Shown: positions 40,786 through 55,700 of the stretch, one piece after another
Position numbering within the stretch: position 1 is the stretch's first letter
Layout: each line of letters begins with the position of its first letter
From: Microplitis mediator
Taxonomy: Eukaryota > Arthropoda > Insecta > Hymenoptera > Braconidae
Length of the DNA: 64,000 bases
Reading direction: 5' to 3'
NCBI RefSeq assembly: GCF_029852145.1
Contig: NC_079970.1
Span: forward strand, 24,804,331-24,868,330
Program-made: the position numbers and the translations under genes
The notes under the pieces: model-generated
Databases searched by the model: none
What the model saw: only the letters and a program-made list of their open reading frames with translations
Told to the model about the DNA's origin: nothing

Positions 40786-43700
40786 ATTTTTGACACTAGT
40801 TTCCCATCGAAAATTTCCCGAGGAACACGATCGTGAAAGTTGTTTAGCTGAGCAGTCCCTAGATTCATCGGAATCAATCAAAAAGCCCCGAAAGATAGAA
40901 ATAATTCAGGTCTTGCCGTTTCACTCCATCTTTTGATTCTGATTTTTTTCGAAAATTAGCTATTTGACACTAGTTTCCCATCGGAAATTTCCCGAGGAAC
41001 ACGATCGTGAAAGTACTTTAGCTGAGCAGTCGCTAGATTCGTCAGAATCAATCAAAATGCCCCGGAAAATAGAAATAATTCAGGTCTTGCCGTTTCACTT
41101 CGTCTTTTGATTCGGATTTTTTTCGAAAATTAGCTATTTGACACTAGTTTCCTATCGGAGATTTCCCGAGGAACACGATCAGGAAAGTAGTTTAGCTGAG
41201 CAGTCGCTAGATTCGTCAGAAATAATCAAAATGCCCCGGAAAATAGAAATAATTCAGGTCTTGCCGTTTCACTTCGTCTTTTGATTCTGATTTTTTTCGA
41301 AAATTAGCTATTTGACACTAGTTTCTCATCGGAAATTTCCCGAGGAACACGATCAGAAAAGTACTTTAGCTGAGCAGTCGCGAGATTCGTCAGAATCAAT
41401 CAAAAAGCCCCGGAAGATCGAAATAATTCAGGTCTTGCCGTTTCACTCCATTTTTTGATTTTGATTTTTTGCGAAAATTAGCTATTTGACACTAGTTTCC
41501 TATCGGAGATTTCCCGAGGAACACGATCAGGAAAGTAGTTTAGCTGAGCAGTCGCTAGATTCGTCAGAAATAATCAAAATGCGCCGGAAAATAGAAATAA
41601 TTCAGGTCTTGCCGTTTCACTTCGTCTTTTGATTCTGATTTTTTTCGAAAATTAACTATTTGACACTAGTTTCCCATCGGAAATTTCCCGAGGAACACGA
41701 TCGTGGAAGTTGTTTAGCTGAGCAGTCCCTAGATTCGTTAGAATCAATCAAAATGCCCCGGAAGAGAGAAATAATTCAGGTCTTGCCGTTTCACTTCGTG
41801 TTTTGATTCTGATTTTTTTCGAAAATTAGCTATTTGACACCAGTTTCCCATCGGAAATTTTCCGAGGAACACGATCGTGAAAGTACTTTAGCTGAGCAGT
41901 CGCTAGATTCGTCAGAAATAATCAAAATGCCCCGGAAAATAGAAGTAATTCAGGTCTTGCCGTTTCACTCCATCTTTTGATTCTGATTTTTTGCGAAAAT
42001 TAGCTATTTGACACTAGTTTCTCATCGGAAATTTCCCGAGGAACACGATCAGGAAAGTACTTTAGCTGAGCAGTCGCAAGATTCGTCAGAATCAATCAAA
42101 AAGCCCCGGAAGATCGAAATAATTCAGGTCTTGCCGTTTCACTTCGTCTTTTGATTCTGATTTTTTTCGAAAATTAGCTATTTGACACTAGTTTCTCATC
42201 GGAAATTTCCCGAGGAACACGATCAGGAAAGTAGTTTAGCTGAGCAGTCCCTAGATTTATCAGAATCAATCAAAATGCCCCGGAAAATAGAAATAATTCA
42301 GGTCTTGCCGTTTCACTTCGTCTTTTGATTCTGATTTTTTTCGAAACTTAGCTATTTGACACCAGTTTCCCATCGGAAATTTCCCGAGGAACACGATCGT
42401 GAAAGTACTTTAGCTGAGCAGTCGCTAGATTTGTCATAAATAATCAAAATGCCCCGGAAAATAGAAGTAATTCAGGTCTTGCCGTTTCACTCCATTTTTT
42501 GATTCTGATTTTTTGCGAAAATTAACTATTTGACACTAGTTTCCCATCGGAAATTTCCCGAGGAACACGATCGTGGAAGTTGTTTAGCTGAGCAGTCGCT
42601 AGATTTGTCATAAATAATCAAAATGTCCCGGAAAATAGAAGTAATTCAGGTCTTGCCGTTTCACTACATCTTTTGATTCTGATTTTTTTCGAAAATTAGC
42701 TATTTGACACTAGTTTCCCATCGGAGATTTCCCGAGGAACACGATCGTGAAAGTTGTTTAGCTGAGCAGTCCCTAGATTCGTTAGAATCAATCAAAATGC
42801 CCCGGAAGAGAGAAATAATTCAGGTCTTGCCGTTTCACTTCGTCTTTTGATTCTGATTTTTTTCGAAAATTAGCTATTTGACACTAGTTTCCCATCGGAG
42901 ATTTCCCGAGGAACACGATCAGGAAAGTAGTTTAGCTGAGCAGTCGCTAGATTCGTCAGAATCAATCAAAATGCCCCGGAAAATAGAAGTAATTCAGGTC
43001 TTGCCGTTTCACTTCGTCTTTTGATTCTGATTTTTTTCGAAAATTAACTATTTGACACTAGTTTCCCATCGGAGATTTCCCGAGGAACACGATCAGGAAA
43101 GTAGTTTAGCTGAGCAGTCGCTAGATTCGTCAGAATCAATCAAAATGCCCCGGAAAATAGAAGTAATTCAGGTCTTGCCGTTTCACTTCGTCTTTTGATT
43201 CTGATTTTTTTCGAAAATTAACTATTTGACACTAGTTTCCCATCGGAAATTTCCCGAGGAACACGATCGTGAAAGTACTTTAGCTGAGCAGTCGCTAGAT
43301 TTGTCATAAATAATCAAAATGCCCCGGAAAATAGAAGTAATTCAGGTCTTGCCGTTTCACTCCATTTTTTGATTCTGATTTTTTGCGAAAATTAACTATT
43401 TGACACTAGTTTCCCATCGGAGATTTCCCGAGGAACACGATCGTGAAAGTTGTTTAGCTGAGCAGTCCCTAGATTCGTTAGAATCAATCAAAATGCCCCG
43501 GAAGAGAGAAATAATTCAGGTCTTGCCGTTTCACTTCGTCTTTTGATTCTGAGTTTTTTCGAAAATTAGCTATTTGACACTAGTTTCCCATCGGAAATTT
43601 CCCGAGGAACACGATCGTAAAAGTACTTTAGCTGAGCAGTCGCTAGATTTGTCATAAATAATCAAAATGCCCCGGAAAATAGAAATAATTCAGGTCTTGC

Positions 43701-46700
43701 CGTTTCACTCCATCTTTTGATTCTGAATTTTTACCGAAAATTAACTATTTGACACTAGTTTTCCATCGAAAATTTTCCGATGAACACGATCGTGAAAGTA
43801 CTTTAGCTGAGCAGTCCCTAGATTCGTTAGAATCAATCAAAATGCCCCGGAAGAGAGAAATAATTCAGGTCTTGCCGTTTCACTTCGTCTTTTGATTCTG
43901 ATTTTTTTCGAAAATTTGCTATTTGACACTAGTTTCCCATCGGAAATTTCCCGAGGAACACGATCAGGAAAGTAGTTTAGCTGAGCAGTCGCTAGATTCG
44001 TCAGAATCAATCAAAAAGCCCCGGAAGATCGAAATAATTCAGGTCTTGCCGTTTCACTTCGTCTTTTGATTCTGATTTTTTGCGAAAATTAGCTATTTGA
44101 CACTAGTTTCCCATCGGAAATTTTCCGAGGAACTCGATCGTGAAAGTACTTTAGCTGAGCAGTCGCTAGATTCGTCAGAATCAATCAAAATGCCCCGGAA
44201 AATAGAAATAATTCAGGTCTTGCCGTTTCACTTCATCTTTTGATTCTGATTTTTTGCGAAAATTAGCTATTTGACACTAGTTTCCCATCGGAGATTTCCC
44301 GAGGAACACGATCAGGAAAGTAGTTTAGCTGAGCAGTCGCTAGATTCGTCAGAATCAATCAAAATGCCCCGGAAAATAGAAGTAATTCAGGTCTTGCCGT
44401 TTCACTTCGTCTTTTGATTCTGATTTTTTTCGAAAATTAACTATTTGACACTAGTTTCCCATCGGAGATTTCCCGAGGAACACGATCAGGAAAGTAGTTT
44501 AGCTGAGCAGTCGCTAGATTCGTCAGAATCAATCAAAATGCCCCGGAAAATAGAAGTAATTCAGGTCTTGCCGTTTCACTTCGTCTTTTGATTCTGATTT
44601 TTTTCGAAAATTAACTATTTGACACTAGTTTCCCATCGGAGATTTCCCGAGGAACACGATCAGGAAAGTAGTTTAGCTGAGCAGTCGCTAGATTCGTCAG
44701 AATCAATCAAAATGCCCCGGAAAATAGAAGTAATTCAGGTCTTGCCGTTTCACTTCGTCTTTTGATTCTGATTTTTTTCGAAAATTAACTATTTGACACT
44801 AGTTTCCCATCGGAAATTTCCCGAGGAACACGATCGTGAAAGTACTTTAGCTGAGCAGTCGCTAGATTTGTCATAAATAATCAAAATGCCCCGGAAAATA
44901 GAAGTAATTCAGGTCTTGCCGTTTCACTCCATTTTTTGATTCTGATTTTTTGCGAAAATTAACTATTTGACACTAGTTTCCCATCGGAAATTTCCCGAGG
45001 AACACGATCAAGAAAGTAGTTTAGCTGAGCAGTCGCTAGATTCGTCAGAATCAATCAAAATGCCCCGGAAAATAGAAGTAATTCAGGTGTTGCCGTTTCA
45101 CTTCGTCTTTTGATTCTGATTTTTTTCGAAAATTAACTATTTGACACTAGTTTCCCATCGGAAATTTCCCGAGGAACACGATCGTGAAAGTTGTTTAGCT
45201 GAGCAGTCCCTAGATTCGTTAGAATCAATCAAAATGCCCCGGAAGAGAGAAATAATTCAGGTCTTGCCGTTTCACTTCGTCTTTTGATTCTGATTTTTTT
45301 CGAAAATTAGCTATTTGACACTAGTTTCCCATCGGAAATTTCCCGAGGAACACGATCGTGAAAGTACTTTAGCTGAGCAGTCGCTAGATTTGTCATAAAT
45401 AATCAAAATGCCCCGGAAAATAGAAGTAATTCAGGTCTTGCCGTATCACTCCATTTTTTGATTCTGATTTTTTGCGAAAATTAGCTATTTGACACTAGTT
45501 TACCATTGGAAATTTCCCGAGGAACACGATCGTGAAAGTACTTTAGCTGAGCAGTCGCTAGATTCGTCAGAAATAATCAAAATGCCCCGTAAGATAGAAA
45601 TAATTCAGGTCTTGCCGTTTCACTCCATCTTTTGATTCTGATTTTTTTCGAAACTTAGCTATTTGACACCAGTTTCCCATCGGAAATTTCCCGAGGAACA
45701 CGATCGTCAAAGTACTTTAGCTGAGCAGTCCCTAGATTTATCAGAATCAATCAAAATGCCCCGGAAAATAGAAATAATTCAGGTCTTGCCGTTTCACTTC
45801 GTCTTTTGATTCTGATTTTTTTCGAAAATTAACTATTTGACACTAGTTTCCCATCGGAAATTTCCCGAGGAACACGATCGTGGAAGTTGTTTAGCTGAGC
45901 AGTCCCTAGATTCGTTAGAATCAATCAAAATGCCCCGGAAGAGAGAAATAATTCAGGTCTTGCCGTTTCACTTCGTCTTTTGATTCTGATTTTTTTCGAA
46001 AATTAGCTATTTGACACTAGTTTCCTATCGGAGATTTCCCGAGGAACACGATCAGGAAAGTAGTTTAGCTGAGCAGTCGCTAGATTCGTCAGAAATAATC
46101 AAAATGCCCCGGAAAATAGAAATAATTCAGGTCTTGCCGTTTCACTTCGTCTTTTGATTCTGATTTTTTGCGAAAATTAGCTATTTGACACTAGTTTCTC
46201 ATCGGAAATTTCCCGAGGAACACGATCAGGAAAGTACTTTAGCTGAGCAGTCGCGAGATTCGTCAGAATCAATCAAAAAGCCCCGGAAGATCGAAATAAT
46301 TCAGGTCTTGCCGTTTCACTTCGTCTTTTGATTCGGATTATTTTCGAAAATTAACTATTTGACACCAGTTTCTTATCGGAAATTTCCCGAGGAACACGAT
46401 CGTGAAAGTACTTTAGCTGAGCAGTCGCTAGATTCGTCAGAAATAATCAAAATGCCCCGGAAAATAGAAGTAATTCAGGTCTTGCCGTTTCACTCCATTT
46501 TTTGATTCTGATTTTTTGCGAAAATTAGCTATTTGACACTAGTTTCCCATCGGAAATTTTCCGAAGAACACGATCGTGAAAGTACTTTAGCTGAGCAGTC
46601 GCTAGATTCGTCAGAAATAATCAAAATGCCCCGGAAAATAGAAGTAATTCAGGTCTTGCCGTTTCACTCCATCTTTTGATTCTGATTTTTTGCGAAAATT

Positions 46701-49700
46701 AGCTATTTGACACTAGTTTCTCATCGGAAATTTCCCGAGGAACACGATCAGGAAAGTAGTTTAGCTGAGCAGTCCCTAGATTTATCAGAATCAATCAAAA
46801 TGCCCCGGAAAATAGAAATAATTCAGGTCTTGCCGTTTCACTTCGTCTTTTGATTCTGATTTTTTTCGAAACTTAGCTATTTGACACCAGTTTCCCATCG
46901 GAAATTTCCCGAGGATCACGATCGTGAAAGTACTTCAGCTGAGCAGTCGCTAGATTCGTCAGAATCAATCAAAGTGCCCCGGAAAATAGAAATAATTCAG
47001 GTCTTGCCGTTTCACTTCATCTTTTGATTCTGATTTTTTTCGAAAATTAGCTATTTGACACTAGTTCCCCATCGGAGATTTCCCGAGGAACACGATCAGG
47101 AAAGTAGTTTAGCTGAGCAGTCGCTAGATTCGTCAGAATCAATCAAAATGCCCCGGAAAATAGAAGTAATTCAGGTCTTGCCGTTTCACTTCGTCTTTTG
47201 ATTCTGATTTTTTTCGAAAATTAGCTATTTGACACTAGTTTCCCATCGGAAATTTCCCGAGGAACACGATCGTGAAAGTTGTTTAGCTGAGCAGTCCCTA
47301 GATTCGTTAGAATCAATCAAAATGCCCCGGAAGAGAGAAATAATTCAGGTCTTGCCGTTTCACTTCGTCTTTTGATTCTGATTTTTTTCGAAAATTAGCT
47401 ATTTGACACTAGTTTCCCATCGGAGATTTCCCGAGGAACACGATCAGGAAAGTAGTTTAGCTGAGCAGTCGCTAGATTCGTCAGAATCAATCAAAATGCC
47501 CCGGAAAATAGAAGTAATTCAGGTCTTGCCGTTTCACTTCGTCTTTTGATTCTGATTTTTTTCGAAAATTAACTATTTGACACTAGTTTCCCATCGGAGA
47601 TTTCCCGAGGAACACGATCAGGAAAGTAGTTTAGCTGAGCAGTCGCTTGATTCGTCAGAATCAATCAAAATGCCCCGGAAAATAGAAGTAATTCAGGTCT
47701 TGCCGTTTCACTCCATTTTTTGATTCTGATTTTTTGCGAAAATTAACTATTTGACACTAGTTTCCCATCGGAGATTTCCCGAGGAACACGATCGTGAAAG
47801 TTGTTTAGCTGAGCAGTCCCTAGATTCGTTAGAATCAATCAAAATGCCCCGGAAGAGAGAAATAATTCAGGTCTTGCCGTTTCACTTCGTCTTTTGATTC
47901 TGAGTTTTTTCGAAAATTAGCTATTTGACACTAGTTTCCCATCGGAAATTTCCCGAGGAACACGATCGTAAAAGTACTTTAGCTGAGCAGTCGCTAGATT
48001 TGTCATAAATAATCAAAATGCCCCGGAAAATAGAAATAATTCAGGTCTTGCCGTTTCACTCCATCTTTTGATTCTGAATTTTTACCGAAAATTAACTATT
48101 TGACACTAGTTTTCCATCGAAAATTTTCCGATGAACACGATCGTGAAAGTACTTTAGCTGAGCAGTCCCTAGATTCGTTAGAATCAATCAAAATGCCCCG
48201 GAAGAGAGAAATAATTCAGGTCTTGCCGTTTCACTTCGTCTTTTGATTCTGATTTTTTTCGAAAATTTGCTATTTGACACTAGTTTCCCATCGGAAATTT
48301 CCCGAGGAACACGATCAGGAAAGTAGTTTAGCTGAGCAGTCGCTAGATTCGTCAGAATCAATCAAAAAGCCCCGGAAGATCGAAATAATTCAGGTCTTGC
48401 CGTTTCACTTCGTCTTTTGATTCTGATTTTTTGCGAAAATTAGCTATTTGACACTAGTTTCCCATCGGAAATTTTCCGAGGAACTCGATCGTGAAAGTAC
48501 TTTAGCTGAGCAGTCGCTAGATTCGTCAGAATCAATCAAAATGCCCCGGAAAATAGAAATAATTCAGGTCTTGCCGTTTCACTTCATCTTTTGATTCTGA
48601 TTTTTTGCGAAAATTAGCTATTTGACACTAGTTTCCCATCGGAGATTTCCCGAGGAACACGATCAGGAAAGTAGTTTAGCTGAGCAGTCGCTAGATTCGT
48701 CAGAATCAATCAAAATGCCCCGGAAAATAGAAGTAATTCAGGTCTTGCCGTTTCACTTCGTCTTTTGATTCTGATTTTTTTCGAAAATTAACTATTTGAC
48801 ACTAGTTTCCCATCGGAGATTTCCCGAGGAACACGATCAGGAAAGTAGTTTAGCTGAGCAGTCGCTAGATTCGTCAGAATCAATCAAAATGCCCCGGAAA
48901 ATAGAAGTAATTCAGGTCTTGCCGTTTCACTTCGTCTTTTGATTCTGATTTTTTTCGAAAATTAACTATTTGACACTAGTTTCCCATCGGAGATTTCCCG
49001 AGGAACACGATCAGGAAAGTAGTTTAGCTGAGCAGTCGCTAGATTCGTCAGAATCAATCAAAATGCCCCGGAAAATAGAAGTAATTCAGGTCTTGCCGTT
49101 TCACTTCGTCTTTTGATTCTGATTTTTTTCGAAAATTAACTATTTGACACTAGTTTCCCATCGGAAATTTCCCGAGGAACACGATCGTGAAAGTACTTTA
49201 GCTGAGCAGTCGCTAGATTTGTCATAAATAATCAAAATGCCCCGGAAAATAGAAGTAATTCAGGTCTTGCCGTTTCACTCCATTTTTTGATTCTGATTTT
49301 TTGCGAAAATTAACTATTTAACACTAGTTTCCCATCGGAAATTTCCCGAGGAACACGATCGTGAAAGTACTTTAGCTGAGCAGTCGCTAGATTCGTCAGA
49401 AATAATCAAAATGCCCCGTAAGATAGAAATAATTCAGGTCTTGCCGTTTCACTCCATCTTTTGATTCTGATTTTTTTCGAAACTTAGCTATTTGACACCA
49501 GTTTCCCATCGGAAATTTCCCGAGGAACACGATCGTCAAAGTACTTTAGCTGAGCAGTCCCTAGATTTATCAGAATCAATCAAAATGCCCCGGAAAATAG
49601 AAATAATTCAGGTCTTGCCGTTTCACTTCGTCTTTTGATTCTGATTTTTTTCGAAAATTAACTATTTGACACTAGTTTCCCATCGGAAATTTCCCGAGGA

Positions 49701-52700
49701 ACACGATCGTGGAAGTTGTTTAGCTGAGCAGTCCCTAGATTCGTTAGAATCAATCAAAATGCCCCGGAAGAGAGAAATAATTCAGGTCTTGCCGTTTCAC
49801 TTCGTCTTTTGATTCTGATTTTTTTCGAAAATTAGCTATTTGACACTAGTTTCCTATCGGAGATTTCCCGAGGAACACGATCAGGAAAGTAGTTTAGCTG
49901 AGCAGTCGCTAGATTCGTCAGAAATAATCAAAATGCCCCGGAAAATAGAAATAATTCAGGTCTTGCCGTTTCACTTCGTCTTTTGATTCTGATTTTTTGC
50001 GAAAATTAGCTATTTGACACTAGTTTCTCATCGGAAATTTCCCGAGGAACACGATCAGGAAAGTACTTTAGCTGAGCAGTCGCGAGATTCGTCAGAATCA
50101 ATCAAAAAGCCCCGGACGATCGAAATAATTCAGGTCTTGCCGTTTCACTTCGTCTTTTGATTCGGATTATTTTCGAAAATTAACTATTTGACACCAGTTT
50201 CTTATCGGAAATTTCCCGAGGAACACGATCGTGAAAGTACTTTAGCTAAGCAGTCGCAAGATTCATCAGAAATAATCAAAATGCCCCGGAAAATAGAAGT
50301 AATTCAGGTCTTGCCGTTTCACTCCATTTTTTGATTCTGATTTTTTGCGAAAATTAGCTATTTGACACTAGTTTCCCATCGGAAATTTTCCGAAGAACAC
50401 GATCGTGAAAGTACTTTAGCTGAGCAGTCGCTAGATTCGTCAGAAATAATCAAAATGCCCCGGAAAATAGAAGTAATTCAGGTCTTGCCGTTTCACTCTA
50501 TCTTTTGATTCTGATTTTTTGCGAAAATTAGCTATTTGACACTAGTTTCTCATCGGAAATTTCCCGAGGAACACGATCAGGAAAGTAGTTTAGCTGAGCA
50601 GTCCCTAGATTTATCAGAATCAATCAAAATGCCCCGGAAAATAGAAATAATTCAGGTCTTGCCGTTTCACTTCGTCTTTTGATTCTGATTTTTTTCGAAA
50701 CTTAGCTATTTGACACCAGTTTCCCATCGGAAATTTCCCGAGGATCACGATCGTGAAAGTACTTCAGCTGAGCAGTCGCTAGATTCGTCAGAATCAATCA
50801 AAGTGCCCCGGAAAATAGAAATAATTCAGGTCTTGCCGTTTCACTTCATCTTTTGATTCTGATTTTTTTCGAAAATTAGCTATTTGACACTAGTTTCCCA
50901 TCGGAGATTTCCCGAGGAACACGATCAGGAAAGTAGTTTAGCTGAGCAGTCGCTAGATTCGTCAGAATCAATCAAAATGCCCCGGAAAATAGAAGTAATT
51001 CAGGTCTTGCCGTTTCACTTCGTCTTTTGATTCTGATTTTTTTCGAAAATTAGCTATTTGACACTAGTTTCCCATCGGAAATTTCCCGAGGAACACGATC
51101 GTGAAAGTTGTTTAGCTGAGCAGTCCCTAGATTCGTTAGAATCAATCAAAATGCCCCAGAAGAGAGAAATAATTCAGGTCTTGCCGTATCACTCCATTTT
51201 TTGATTCTGATTTTTTGCGAAAATTAGCTATTTGACACTAGTTTCCCATCGGAAATTTCCCGAGGAACACGATCAGGAAAGTAGTTTAGCTGAGCAGTCG
51301 CTAGATTCGTCAGAATCAATCAAAAAGCCCCGGAAGATCGAAATAATTCAGGTCTTGCCGTTTCACTTCGTCTTTTGATTCTGATTTTTTTCGAAAATTT
51401 GCTATTTGACACTAGTTTCCCATCGGAAATTTCCCGAGGAACACGATCAGGAAAGTAGTTTAGCTGAGCAGTCGCTAGATTCGTCAGAATCAATCAAAAA
51501 GCCCCGGAAGATCGAAATAATTCAGGTCTTGCCGTTTCACTTCGTCTTTTGATTCTGATTTTTTGCGAAAATTAGCTATTTGACACTAGTTTCCCATCGG
51601 AAATTTTCCGAGGCACTCGATCGTGAAAGTACTTTAGCTGAGCGGTCGCTAGATTCGTCAGAATCAATCAAAATGCCCCGGAAAATAGAAATAATTCAGG
51701 TCTTGCCGTTTCACTTCGTCTTTTGATTCTGATTTTTTTCGAAAATTAACTATTTGACACTAGTTTCCCATCGGAAATTTCCCGAGGAACACGATCGTGG
51801 AAGTTGTTTAGCTGAGCAGTCCCTAGATTCGTTAGAATCAATCAAAATGCCCCGGAAGAGAGAAATAATTCAGGTCTTGCCGTTTCACTTCGTCTTTTGA
51901 TTCTGATTTTTTTCGAAAATTAGCTATTTGACACTAGTTTCCTATCGGAGATTTCCCGAGGAACACGATCAGGAAAGTAGTTTAGCTGAGCAGTCGCTAG
52001 ATTCGTCAGAAATAATCAAAATGCCCCGGAAAATAGAAATAATTCAGGTCTTGCCGTTTCACTTCGTCTTTTGATTCTGATTTTTTTCGAAAATTAACTA
52101 TTTGACACTAGTTTCCCATCGGAAATTTCCCGAGGAACACGATCGTGGAAGTTGTTTAGCTGAGCAGTCCCTAGATTCGTTAGAATCAATCAAAATGCCC
52201 CGGAAGAGAGAAGTAATTCAGGTCTTGCCGTTTCACTCCATCTTTTGATTCTGATTTTTTGCGAAAATTAGCTATTTGACACTAGTTTCTCATCGGAAAT
52301 TTCCCGAGGAACACGATCAGGAAAGTACTTTAGCTGAGCAGTCGCGAGATTCGTCAGAATCAATCAAAAAGCCCCGGAAGATCGAAATAATTCAGGTCTT
52401 GCCGTTTCACTTCGTCTTTTGATTCGGATTATTTTCGAAAATTAACTATTTGACACCAGTTTCTTATCGGAAATTTCCCGAGGAACACGATCGTGAAAGT
52501 ACTTTAGCTAAGCAGTCGCAAGATTCATCAGAAATAATCAAAATGCCCCGGAAAATAGAAGTAATTCAGGTCTTGCCGTTTCACTCCATTTTTTGATTCT
52601 GATTTTTTGCGAAAATTAGCTATTTGACACTAGTTTCCCATCGGAAATTTTCCGAAGAACCCGATCGTGAAAGTACTTTAGCTGAGCAGTCGCTAGATTC

Positions 52701-55700
52701 GTCAGAAATAATCAAAATGCCCCGGAAAATAGAAGTAATTCAGGTCTTGCCGTTTCACTCCATCTTTTGATTCTGATTTTTTGCGAAAATTAGCTATTTG
52801 ACACTAGTTTCTCATCGGAAATTTCCCGAGGAACACGATCAGAAAAGTAGTTTAGCTGAGCAGTCCCTAGATTTATCAGAATCAATCAAAATGCCCCGGA
52901 AAATAGAAATAATTCAGGTCTTGCCGTTTCACTTCGTCTTTTGATTCTGATTTTTTTCGAAACTTAGCTATTTGACACCAGTTTCCCATCGGAAATTTCC
53001 CGAGGATCACGATCGTGAAAGTACTTCAGCTGAGCAGTCGCTAGATTCGTCAGAATCAATGAAAGTGCCCCGGAAAATAGAAATAATTCAGGTCTTGCCG
53101 TTTCACTTCATCTTTTGATTCTGATTTTTTTCGAAAATTAGCTATTTGACACTAGTTTCCCATCGGAGATTTCCCGAGGAACACGATCAGGAAAGTAGTT
53201 TAGCTGAGCAGTCGCTAGATTCGTCAGAATCAATCAAAATGCCCCGGAAAATAGAAGTAATTCAGGTCTTGCCGTTTCACTTCGTCTTTTGATTCTGATT
53301 TTTTTCGAAAATTAACTATTTGACACTAGTTTCCCATCGGAAATTTCCCGAGGAACACGATCGTGAAAGTTGTTTAGCTGAGCAGTCCCTAGATTCGTTA
53401 GAATCAATCAAAATGCCCCGGAAGAGAGAAATAATTCAGGTCTTGCCGTTTCACTTCGTCTTTTGATTCTGATTTTTTTCGAAAATTAGCTATTTGACAC
53501 TAGTTTCCCATCGGAAATTTCCCGAGGAACACGATCGTGAAAGTACTTTAGCTGAGCAGTCGCTAGATTTGTCATAAATAATCAAAATGCCCCGGAAAAT
53601 AGAAGTAATTCAGGTCTTGCCGTATCACTCCATTTTTTGATTCTGATTTTTTGCGAAAATTAGCTATTTGACACTAGTTTCCCATCGGAAATTTTCCGAG
53701 GAACTCGATCGTGAAAGTACTTTAGCTGAGCAGTCGCTAGATTCGTCAGAATCAATCAAAATGCCCCGGAAGAGAGAAATAATTCAGGGCTTGCCGTTTC
53801 ACTTCGTCTTTTGATTCTGATTTTTTTCGAAAATTTGCTATTTGACACTAGTTTCCCATCGGAAATTTCCCGAGGAACACGATCAGGAAAGTAGTTTAGC
53901 TGAGCAGTCGCTAGATTCGTCAGAATCAATCAAAAAGCCCCGGAAGATCGAAATAATTCAGGTCTTGCCGTTTCACTTCGTCTTTTGATTCTGATTTTTT
54001 GCGAAAATTAGCTATTTGACACTAGTTTCCCATCGGAAATTTTCCGAGGCACTCGATCGTGAAAGTACTTTAGCTGAGCAGTCGCTAGATTCGTCAGAAT
54101 CAATCAAAATGCCCCGGAAAATAGAAATAATTCAGGTCTTGCCGTTTCACTTCGTCTTTTGATTCTGATTTTTTTCGAAAATTAACTATATGACACTAGT
54201 TTCCCATCGGAAATTTTCCGAGGAACACGATCGTGAAAGTTGTTTAGCTGAGCAGTCCCTAGATTCGTTAGAATCAATCAAAATGCCCCGGAAGAGAGAA
54301 ATAATTCAGGTCTTGCCGTTTCACTTCGTCTTTTGATTCTGATTTTTTTCGAAAATTAGCTATTCGACACTAGTTTCCCATCGGAAATATCCCGAGGAAC
54401 ACGATCAGGAAAGTAGTTTAGCTGAGCAGTCGCTAGATTCGTCAGAATCAATCAAAAAGCCCCGGAAGATCGAAATAATTCAGGTCTTGCCGTTTCACTT
54501 CGTCTTTTGATTCGGATTATTTTCGAAAATTAACTATTTGACACCAGTTTCCCATCGGAAATTTCCCGAGGAACACGATCGTGAAAGTACTTTAGCTGAG
54601 CAGTCGCAAGATTCATCAGAAATAATCAAAATGCCCCGGAAAATAGAAGTAATTCAGGTCTTGCCGTTTCACTCCATTTTTTGATTCGGATTATTTTCGA
54701 AAATTAACTATTTGACACCAGTTTCCCATCGGAAATTTTCCGAGGAACACGATCGTGAAAGTACTTTAGCTGAGCAGTCGCTAGATTCGTCAGAAATAAT
54801 CAAAATGCCCCGGAAAATAGAAATAATTCAGGTCTTGCCGTTTCACTTCGTCTTTTGATTCTGATTTTTTGCGAAAATTAGCTATTTGACACTAGTTTCC
54901 CATCGGAAATTTCCCGAGGAACACGATCGTGGAAGTTGTTCAGCTGAGCAGTCCCTAGATTCGTTAGAATCAATCAAAATGCCCCGGAAGAGAGAAATAA
55001 TTCAGGTCTTGCCGTTTCACTTCGTCTTTTGATTCTGATTTTTTTCGAAAATTAGCTATTTGACACTAGTTTCCTATCGGAGATTTCCCGAGGAACACGA
55101 TCAGGAAAGTAGTTTAGCTGAGCAGTCGCTAGATTCGTCAGAAATAATCAAAATGCCCCGGAAAATAGAAATAATTCAGGTCTTGCCGTTTCACTTCGTC
55201 TTTTGATTCTGATTTTTTTCGAAAATTAACTATTTGACACTAGTTTCCCATCGGAAATTTCCCGAGGAACACGATCGTGGAAGTTGTTTAGCTGAGCAGT
55301 CCCTAGATTCGTTAGAATCAATCAAAATGCCCCGGAAGAGAGAAATAATTCAGGTCTTGCCGTTTCACTTCGACTTTTGATTCTGATTTTTTTCGAAAAT
55401 TAGCTATTTGACACCAGTTTCCCATCGGAAATTTTCCGAGGAACACGATCGTGAAAGTACTTTAGCTGAGCAGTCGCTAGATTCGTCAGAAATAATCAAA
55501 ATGCCCCGGAAAATAGAAGTAATTCAGGTCTTGCCGTTTCACTCCATCTTTTGATTCTGATTTTTTTCGAAAATTAGCTATTTGACACTAGTTTCCTATC
55601 GGAGATTTCCCGAGGAACACGATCAGGAAAGTAGTTTAGCTGAGCAGTCGCTAGATTCGTCAGAAATAATCAAAATGCCCCGGAAAATAGAAATAATTCA

